A DNA stretch of 15,378 nucleotides from Puniceicoccales bacterium (GTDB lineage Bacteria; Verrucomicrobiota; Verrucomicrobiia; Opitutales; UBA953), in assembly GCA_031284845.1 (NCBI GenBank), contig JAITXH010000175.1, forward strand, positions 1 to 15,378, written 5' to 3'. The translations under genes were made by a program, and so were the position numbers. Of this stretch, positions 1-6,505 are shown piece by piece; position 1 is the first letter of the stretch; each line of letters starts with the position of its first letter. The notes beneath the pieces were generated by a model. It worked only from the letters and a program-made list of their open reading frames with translations. It made no database searches and had not been told where the DNA came from.

Positions 1-197
1 GTTTTGACGCGCCCTTCCATGATTTCAGGAGAGCCTGTGTGCTCGCTCACATCCGTGACGGGGATGCTGTTTTCGCGAAGCTGCTTAGCGGTCCCTCCGG
101 TGGAGAGCAACGTGTAGCCGTGTTTTTCGACAAGAGAGCGCGCAAACGGCACAAGGCCGATTTTGTCGCTCACGGAAAGGAGTGCGAACTTAGACAT
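1..197 (-). CDS. purH: PurH, bifunctional AICAR formyltransferase / IMP cyclohydrolase (N-terminal fragment)
   Basis: The reading frame runs from an ATG at 197 off the left edge, giving 65 complete codons. The visible protein starts MSKFALLSVSDKIGLVPFAR, then has LLSTGGTAKQLRE at about residues 30-42 and SPEIMEGRVK at 56-65. These match the start of the IMP cyclohydrolase (MGS-like) domain of PurH, which catalyses the last two steps of de novo IMP synthesis in the cytoplasm. The catalytic formyltransferase half lies outside the window. The gene is on the same strand as argG, 179 bp downstream of it, so co-transcription is possible but not shown. The start is preceded by a pyrimidine run (CTCCCTCCCTTC) with no Shine-Dalgarno sequence. 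Identification by recognised motif is firm. Confidence 0.93.
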   Translation of the reverse strand, partial: MSKFALLSVSDKIGLVPFARSLVEKHGYTLLSTGGTAKQLRENSIPVTDVSEHTGSPEIMEGRVK

Positions 198-376
198 GAA
201 GGGAGGGAGTAAAAATTAAAAAATTAAAAATTAAAAATTGATACATTTACGCAATCTCCGCCTTTGGCGCTGGAGGAGTCGAGACGGCTCCTGATCCCTG
301 CGGGACGCGAGGCACACTTCCCCCGCAGCAACGCAAGGCACACTTCTTTCCCTTTAAGCAATAAACCAGCCTCTCC
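198..376. other. argG-purH intergenic spacer with AT-rich tandem repeat and small direct repeat
   Basis: No gene is visible here. From 210 to 238 there are four head-to-tail copies of TAAAAAT (the second has one extra A), placed directly 5' of purH on its coding strand. A 16-nt direct repeat, ACGCGAGGCACACTTC at 305-320 and ACGCAAGGCACACTTC at 331-346, differs at one base. Small hairpins are CGCC-TTT-GGCG at 259-269 and AGGAG/CTCCT at 274-278 and 288-292. These could end argG transcription weakly, but neither has a good T-tract. The AT tract could be part of a purH promoter. Confidence 0.6.
210..238. repeat. AT-rich tandem repeat (four TAAAAAT units) upstream of purH
   Basis: The units are TAAAAAT 210-216, TAAAAAAT 217-224, TAAAAAT 225-231 and TAAAAAT 232-238. 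The tract contrasts strongly with the GC-rich surroundings. Similar short A/T runs sit before mutS (ATTTTTAATT, about 6441-6450) and before lysR (AATTAAAAAATTAAA, about 11765-11779), so it may be a recurrent upstream element rather than chance. Confidence 0.8.
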
Positions 377-1621
<1,245 letters not shown>

Positions 1622-1739
1622 GTAAGGGGGGCAGGTTGGAAAAAATCGGGGTGGATGAAAAGGTTTTTCCGGGCCTTGTGCGCTTTCTTGACAATCTGCG
1701 GCAGAGCAAGCACACAGCGGAATGTCAAAACCTGCATTT

Positions 1740-1825
1740 GCCCGGATGGCGGAACGGTAGACGCTGTGGACTTAAAATCCATTGCCAGTAATGGCGTGAG
1801 GGTTCGATTCCCTCTCTGGGCACCA
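1740..1825 (+). tRNA. tRNA-Leu (anticodon UAA), CCA encoded
   Basis: The acceptor stem pairs GCCCGGA (1740-1746) with TCTGGGC (1815-1821, one G-U pair), followed by discriminator A and an encoded CCA at 1823-1825. The anticodon stem-loop is GTGGA-CTTAAAA-TCCAT, with anticodon TAA reading leucine UUA/UUG codons. A long class II variable arm (GCCA-GTAA-TGGC) and a T-arm GAGGG-TTCGATT-CCCTC follow, as expected for leucine tRNA. A perfect TTGACA lies at 1688-1693, about 45 nt before the 5' end, suitable for a -35 box, but no good -10 hexamer is seen at the right spacing. No clear T-tract terminator follows within the 67 bp before the ubiB-like stop. Confidence 0.96.
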
Positions 1826-1892
1826 GCAGAAAAGCGGAAGAGCGCTTGGGCGGCTAAAGGCTGGGGATGCCCTCATTTCCGCGTATGCCCGC

Positions 1893-3584
1893 TCATTCAT
1901 CCGGGCGCTTGTGGCGCCCGTGGCGCAAGATATCCCAGATCAGATACAGAGTGAAACTAAGCGCCAGTGCATAGCCCACCATGCCCAGATGGGGCGGGAA
2001 TTGCCAGAGGTCTTTCTGCCCGCGCACGAGTAGCGAGGAGCCGACGAGCAATGCGGCGACGATGACGGCGAGCACGAGGCGGTTTACGGCGATCTCGATG
2101 GTGCCACGGAATTGCTCAAGCCCACTGTGTTCGATGTTCAGCGAGGCCTCGCCCTCTTCCAGTTGCCGCAGAAAACGACTGGCGGAGCCGGGGATCTCCC
2201 GGATTTGCGCGATGTTTGAGGCAAGCTCCCAATAGCCGAGCTTGGCCAGCGTGAAAGGGCTCCAGCGCTCCATCTGCAGTTTGTGCAAAAAGTGGCGCGC
2301 ATGGGTTTGCAAGTCGAAGTCGGGGTCGAGCTGGTGCCCGGATTCTTCGATGGCGAGCACGGCTTTGGCAAGCAAGGTATAGTCTCTGGCAAGGGGGATG
2401 CCGTGCCGGGCAAAGACGCGCAGCAAATCTATCATCGCGTTGCCGAACTGGCCCGGAGATTCCGCCAAATCGCGGTGCCGCCGCAAAACCTGCCCGACTT
2501 CCGTCTCCAGCCTGGTGCGGTCGAGGCGCTTTTTCATTCCGCTGACGAGCAGCGCCTGTAAGACTTTTTCGGGGTCCTGCCCGGCGACAGCGCCGAAGAG
2601 ATCCGCCAGCATGTAGCGCATCCGCCGCGTGAGACTGCCCGCCAGCCCCCAGTCTATCATGCACAAGCGCCCGTCCGCAGTGACCAGCAAATTCCCCGAA
2701 TGCGGGTCGGCATGGAAAAAGCCGTCCAGAAATATCTGGCGGAAAACGGAGGCCGCGCCGGCTGCGGCGAGATGCACGGCGGTCTCGTGCGGGATGCCGG
2801 GGTGGCCCGGCGGGAGGCCGTCCACCCACTCAGTGACGAGCAAGCGCGAGGTGCCCTGGCTCTCGAACACCTGCGGGGCAAAAACGGCGGGAAAGGGGTT
2901 GGCTGCGTTGAAGTGCGACGCGTTGCGCGCCTCGATGGTGAAATCAAGCTCCTGGAGCAACCCGGCAGCAGCCTCGCTGACGACGGTCGGGAGCGCAAAC
3001 ACCCGTAACTCGGGGAAACGCTCATGGGCGCGTTGCGCCAGCCATGCCAGTATTTCCAAATCGGCACGCATGGCGCGGCGCACGCCGGGGCGCTGTAGCT
3101 TTACGGCCACAGCACGCCCATTCTCCTTGAGCCGGGCGCGATAGACCTGCCCGATTGAGCCACAGGCAACAGGCGTAGTGTCAAACTCCAAAAAGTGCTC
3201 TTCCAGCCCTCCGCGCAATTCACCGGTGAAGACGCGGGACATGGCCTCCCACGGCACAGGCGACACCTGATCGCGCAGACGGCGCAACTCGGCCAAAAGC
3301 GGATCGGGAAGGAGGTCATCACGCGTGCTCGCGATTTGAGCGAGCTTCACAAACGTGGGACCGAGCTGCTCGCACGTCACGCGGATGCGCTGCCAGATGG
3401 TGAGGTTTTGGGCGGGGATGTGGATGAACTTCGCAAGCCAGGACGAGGGGGCATCCACCTGTTCCAAAAATTCCAGAAAACCGTTTTTAACGAGGACGGT
3501 AAAAATCTCCTTCGCACGCACCACATTTTTGATGAGGGCGATGGCTTTGACTGGCGCGGAACGTTTGGACTGCGGCGCGGACAT
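1893..3584 (-). CDS. UbiB/ABC1/ADCK-family atypical kinase-like membrane protein with altered motifs
   Basis: A 563-residue protein of the UbiB (ABC1/COQ8) family, whose members are ATP-binding, kinase-like proteins linked to isoprenoid-quinone or lipid metabolism. Seen in order: a KxGQ-type helix but reading KLAQ at 80-83; an alanine-rich loop reading ACGSIGQV at 140-147; the ATP lysine VAVK at 159-162; the catalytic HADPHSGN at 291-298; the metal-binding DWG at 311-313 in place of DFG; and two predicted membrane helices near 501-520 and 533-552. Fold and catalytic K, D and N are kept, but several signature residues differ from the usual KxGQ, AAAS and DFG. The phasin-like gene lies 160 bp upstream on the same strand, a pairing that suggests joint work on membrane lipid or granules. 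No quinone genes are nearby, so the substrate is unknown. Confidence 0.88.
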   Translation of the reverse strand: MSAPQSKRSAPVKAIALIKNVVRAKEIFTVLVKNGFLEFLEQVDAPSSWLAKFIHIPAQNLTIWQRIRVTCEQLGPTFVKLAQIASTRDDLLPDPLLAELRRLRDQVSPVPWEAMSRVFTGELRGGLEEHFLEFDTTPVACGSIGQVYRARLKENGRAVAVKLQRPGVRRAMRADLEILAWLAQRAHERFPELRVFALPTVVSEAAAGLLQELDFTIEARNASHFNAANPFPAVFAPQVFESQGTSRLLVTEWVDGLPPGHPGIPHETAVHLAAAGAASVFRQIFLDGFFHADPHSGNLLVTADGRLCMIDWGLAGSLTRRMRYMLADLFGAVAGQDPEKVLQALLVSGMKKRLDRTRLETEVGQVLRRHRDLAESPGQFGNAMIDLLRVFARHGIPLARDYTLLAKAVLAIEESGHQLDPDFDLQTHARHFLHKLQMERWSPFTLAKLGYWELASNIAQIREIPGSASRFLRQLEEGEASLNIEHSGLEQFRGTIEIAVNRLVLAVIVAALLVGSSLLVRGQKDLWQFPPHLGMVGYALALSFTLYLIWDILRHGRHKRPDE

Positions 3585-3661
3585 GTGTCGTGTGCGTATG
3601 GTGGGGGCAAAGCCAAAACACGGCGCTCAACATCCGGCGGGCGGAACCGCCTGCTGCCACT

Positions 3662-3673
3662 CCCCCCCCCCCC
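3662..3673. repeat. Poly-C homopolymer tract (12 C)
   Basis: Twelve consecutive C on the plus strand (G on the coding strand) lie in the 160-bp gap between the phasin-like gene and ubiB-like gene. The tract is followed by a hairpin GCACGG-ATG-CCGTGC. Tracts of this length are prone to slipped-strand changes and could vary ubiB transcription. They are also common sequencing error sites. Confidence 0.85.
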
Positions 3674-3744
3674 GGCACGGATGCCGTGCGGGCATACGGA
3701 AGGCGGAGAGTGTGTGCGTACGGATGTTGTGCGCCGTGCCCGGC

Positions 3745-4098
3745 TCAGCTCTCCGGGGTGCTACTGGGTTGCGCGGCGGGCGTGGTCTCGATCGCAAATT
3801 GCGCGCGTAGCGCAGCCTGCTCCAGCACGGCGACACGCGCCTCCAGTGCGGAAAGCTCGCCACGGCGCACGAAGGGGGCTTTTTGCAGGACATCGCTCAC
3901 CTTCGAAACGACATCTTCCTTGGCTTTTTCCCACCGGCTTTCACCAGTGCTCACAAGTTTCTCGGCAAAGTGCCGGGCTTCTTCCGGGGTGATTTTCCCC
4001 TTCTCTATCCAGTCGTGCAGTGCGCTTTCAATCGCATCTTTGGTGACGACGGCGGCGCCGAGTCCGGCGAGGAGTGTTTTTTTTACGGTGTCTATCAT
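3745..4098 (-). CDS. Phasin-like small coiled-coil protein (COG3937 type)
   Basis: A 117-residue protein. The N-terminal segment MIDTVKKTLLAGLGAAVVTK is followed by amphipathic helices with KGKITPEEARHFAEKL at about 33-48 and WEKAKEDVVSKVSDVL at 56-71. A short coiled coil (ELSALEARVAVLEQAAL, about 81-97) precedes an alanine/serine/proline-rich tail. The order of a short hydrophobic lead, a 'kG.ltpeEa..f..kL' helix and a C-terminal coiled coil is that of the phasin-like family annotated as polyhydroxyalkanoate synthesis regulators; I recall it often lying beside ABC1/UbiB genes. No PHA synthase is in view, so a granule role is only a guess. The ATG at 4098 has a weak purine stretch (GAGAACGAAC) before it. 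Confidence 0.75.
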   Translation of the reverse strand: MIDTVKKTLLAGLGAAVVTKDAIESALHDWIEKGKITPEEARHFAEKLVSTGESRWEKAKEDVVSKVSDVLQKAPFVRRGELSALEARVAVLEQAALRAQFAIETTPAAQPSSTPES

Positions 4099-4136
4099 GT
4101 TCGTTCTCGGTTTGTTGTTTTATTGCTTTGGATAAT

Positions 4137-4160
4137 GGAGGGCAACGTGTGCCACCCTCC
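4137..4160 (-). terminator. Weak hairpin downstream of the secreted protein gene
   Basis: GGAGGG (4137-4142) pairs perfectly with CCCTCC (4155-4160) across a 12-nt loop. It lies in the 79-bp gap after the 4178-4849 stop. Only mixed A/T sequence follows on the minus strand, not a clean T-run, so a terminator role is uncertain. Confidence 0.3.
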
Positions 4161-4177
4161 GGTATAATCGAATCTGC

Positions 4178-4849
4178 TCAATCAATGGTGAAAATGGTGC
4201 CGCCGAGTTTGCTGATGGAAATCACACCCGAAGTGGCCTCTGCAGCATTCCCGGTGACGGTTGCCCCGTTGCGCAACACCTGCACTTCGCGCCCGGAGTA
4301 AAGGTCCCGGAAGCTTTTGTAAAACGAGACCAGCTCTTTCCGGTTGGCGACGGAAAACTCGACCGTCTTGGCATGTGTCGTGGCGGGATAGGTCTTCACG
4401 ACAAAGGAACCAGCCATCCTTTCATAGCTGTTTTGTATCTGTTCATCAGCCTTGGCCAGCGGCTCAGCAATCGCAGACGGCGTCGAAGGCGTCGTAGTGC
4501 CGACCGCATCCTGCGTCGTATCGGAGACGGCGGCGGTCGCGTGTTGCGCGGTTGCCTCAAGCGAGACCGGGCGTGCATTATAGATGCGCAGGAGTTGGTT
4601 GGACTCCGCCATATCCACGACCACCTCGCTGACGACGAGCGGCCCCGTGGTGTATTCTTGAAACGAGACGGAGATAACCCGGTCCACGCGTCCGTAAAAC
4701 TCCTGCTCCGTGCCTCCGATTTGGATGGCAAAAATGCCGCGGTTGGGGATGGCATCCTGTTTGATTTTTCCGGCGGACGCCGTGGGCGCGGTTGCAGCGC
4801 AGAGCGTAAGAACCGCCGCGGAAACCAAAGAAAAAAAGCGCAAGTTCAT
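4178..4849 (-). CDS. Secreted protein of unknown function with Sec signal peptide
   Basis: I do not recognise this family. The 223-residue protein starts with a clear Sec signal peptide: MNLR, a hydrophobic core at about 5-21, and a likely cleavage site ASA-GK after residue 26. The cysteine at 17 lacks a proper lipobox, so it is probably not a lipoprotein. The mature part has a first block (GIFAIQIGG, EQEFYGRVDRVISVSFQEY, LVVSEVVVDM) that looks rich in beta strands. A low-complexity Ala/Thr/Ser/Pro linker follows at about 97-127, then a second block ending in VQVLRNGATVTGN and SKLGGTIFTID. The open frame continues upstream to 5524, but that part is antisense to argJ and the signal peptide fixes the start at 4849. 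It is divergent from argJ. Likely periplasmic or outer-membrane associated. Confidence 0.72.
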   Translation of the reverse strand: MNLRFFSLVSAAVLTLCAATAPTASAGKIKQDAIPNRGIFAIQIGGTEQEFYGRVDRVISVSFQEYTTGPLVVSEVVVDMAESNQLLRIYNARPVSLEATAQHATAAVSDTTQDAVGTTTPSTPSAIAEPLAKADEQIQNSYERMAGSFVVKTYPATTHAKTVEFSVANRKELVSFYKSFRDLYSGREVQVLRNGATVTGNAAEATSGVISISKLGGTIFTID

Positions 4850-5018
4850 GGTGAGAAATTGTGGACGCCGATGTTCCCGTGCCAAGCGTGAAAGGCGCTT
4901 ATTTTCCAGAAAATGGAAAATGTCCGGACAGCCTGCTTGCATTTTCGCAAAACAGGCGGAACAGGCGAAGCCGTTTTTATTTCTAATTTTCCGTTTTTTC
5001 ATTTTCATCACCGCTTCC
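4850..5018. other. Divergent intergenic region, secreted protein / argJ
   Basis: This 169-bp gap must hold the promoters for both divergent genes. It contains A/T-rich stretches (TTTTCCAGAAAATGGAAAATG near 4905-4925, and TTTTTATTTCTAATTTTCCG near 4974-4993). I see no confident -35/-10 pair, no arginine-repressor (ARG box) palindrome and no Shine-Dalgarno site before either start. Confidence 0.5.
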
Positions 5019-6335
5019 ATGTCTTCGACAAACCTCACTTTCCCCGACGCCGCAACACACCGTGCGTGGCTTGCCGGGCAGGCTGCCCTGCCAGCGGGCT
5101 TCCGCGTCGGCACCACACGCTTTAACTTCACTCCACAGGAGGCGCCCAAGCCCGCCTCGATGACGCTCACCCTCATCACACTCGACGCTCCCACGCCGGA
5201 CTTTGCCGCCGTGTTTACCAGAAACGCCTTCCCCGGTGCGCCCATCATTGTCGGACGCCGCCGCCTCGGCGAACCCACGCTGGGCGCAATCCTCGTGAAC
5301 AACAAAATCTCCAACGTCTGCGCCCCGGGAGGCGTGGAGACGGCAGAGCGCATCTGCGCCGGAGCCGCCCGCCTGCTTGGGCTTGAGCCGGAGCAAGTGC
5401 TGCCATCGTCCACGGGCGTCATCGGCTGGCGTTTGCCTGAACCGGCCATCCTCGCCGCCCTGCCCGCCGCCGTCGCCACGCTCGATAACACCTCCGTCCT
5501 GCCCGCCGCTGAAGGCATCGTCACGACCGATCTTTACCCCAAGATCCGCCGCGCCGCAGTGGGCGCGGGAAGCATCGTAGCCATCGGCAAAGGTGCGGGA
5601 ATGATTGAGCCAAACCTCGCCACCATGCTCGTTTACATCCTTACCGATCTCGCCGTCCCGCGCGACACACTGCGCACATTACTCGCCGGGGCCGTCGCCT
5701 CCAGCTTCAACACCATCAGCATAGACAGCGACATGAGCACTTCGGACACCGTGGCACTCCTCTCATCGGGGAAAGTGCCGTGCTCCGACCTCGCCGCCTT
5801 TGAAGCAGCGCTGGGCCTCGTATGCCGCGACCTGGCCGAAGATATCGTGCGCAACGGCGAGGGCGTCCACCACGTCGTGCGCGTCGCCGTGACCGGGGCG
5901 CCAGACACCGCGACAGCGCAGGCGCTGGGCAAGGCCATCATCAACGCACCGCTCTTCAAATGTGCCGTGGCGGGCAACGATCCCAATGTCGGGCGGCTCG
6001 TGCAGGCCATCGGCAAATATGCCGGCAAGGACGCGCCCGGGCTGGACCTCTCCCACCTGCGCGCATCCATCGGCGGCATCGAGATTTTCGCAGACGGCGT
6101 GTTCCGTCTCGACCCTGCGAAAGAAACCGCCCTCGTCGCACACTTGCGCACCGCAGAGCTTTATGCCAGCGCACCGGACGCAACGGGCTTTTTTGCTCCC
6201 CCGGTGCGCTTCCCCGCGCATGAGCGCACCGTGGAAATCGCCGTGGATCTAGCTTTGGGCAACGCCGGAGCCACCGTCTTGGGGGCCGACCTCACCCACG
6301 AATACGTCAGCGAAAATGCAGATTACAGAAGTTGA
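5019..6335 (+). CDS. argJ: ArgJ, glutamate N-acetyltransferase / ornithine acetyltransferase
   Basis: A protein of 438 residues that recycles the acetyl group from N-acetylornithine to glutamate in arginine synthesis; some members also use acetyl-CoA. It is a self-cleaving Ntn-type enzyme. The cleavage and catalytic motif KGAGMIEPNLATML is present, with the nucleophile Thr202 after Ala201. The oxyanion-hole segment SSTGVIG (T132-G133) and the C-terminal DLTHEYVSENADYRS match the family. The block usually written NSGNANACTG instead reads VNNKISNVCAPGG at residues 93-105, a notable departure. The ATG at 5019 was chosen because the longer frame from 4710 is antisense to the secreted protein and has no ArgJ homology. 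There is no Shine-Dalgarno site. mutS follows after 170 bp on the same strand. argG lies elsewhere in the window. Confidence 0.93.
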   Translation: MSSTNLTFPDAATHRAWLAGQAALPAGFRVGTTRFNFTPQEAPKPASMTLTLITLDAPTPDFAAVFTRNAFPGAPIIVGRRRLGEPTLGAILVNNKISNVCAPGGVETAERICAGAARLLGLEPEQVLPSSTGVIGWRLPEPAILAALPAAVATLDNTSVLPAAEGIVTTDLYPKIRRAAVGAGSIVAIGKGAGMIEPNLATMLVYILTDLAVPRDTLRTLLAGAVASSFNTISIDSDMSTSDTVALLSSGKVPCSDLAAFEAALGLVCRDLAEDIVRNGEGVHHVVRVAVTGAPDTATAQALGKAIINAPLFKCAVAGNDPNVGRLVQAIGKYAGKDAPGLDLSHLRASIGGIEIFADGVFRLDPAKETALVAHLRTAELYASAPDATGFFAPPVRFPAHERTVEIAVDLALGNAGATVLGADLTHEYVSENADYRS

Positions 6336-6505
6336 TTTCCAAAAATAAAAAAACACAGCGGCTCCTCTCTACACAACGCCCCTTGCCCCCTCCCTCCATA
6401 CTTGAGCACCATGACCATTCCGCCTCGCCGGCCATTTTCCATTTTTAATTCCCAAACTCTCCCGATTTCTTCCTTTTGGAAGAAGTCACTTACTTGACGT
6501 TTTTC
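6336..6505. other. argJ-mutS spacer
   Basis: 170 bp without a gene. An A-run (CCAAAAATAAAAAAACAC) follows the argJ stop but no strong stem precedes it. An A/T segment CCATTTTCCATTTTTAATT near 6432-6450 resembles the AT repeats before purH and argJ. No convincing promoter or terminator is visible. Confidence 0.4.

Noticed and set aside
1688..1716. Full sigma-70 promoter for the tRNA gene
   Set aside because: TTGACA is perfect but no acceptable -10 box lies 16-19 bp downstream, so only the -35-like site was noted.
4710..5018. N-terminal extension of ArgJ by 103 residues
   Set aside because: It overlaps the secreted-protein gene in antisense and has no ArgJ-like sequence.
4850..5524. Upstream extension of the secreted protein to 448 residues
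   Set aside because: The extra part is antisense to argJ. The signal peptide at 4849 marks the true start.
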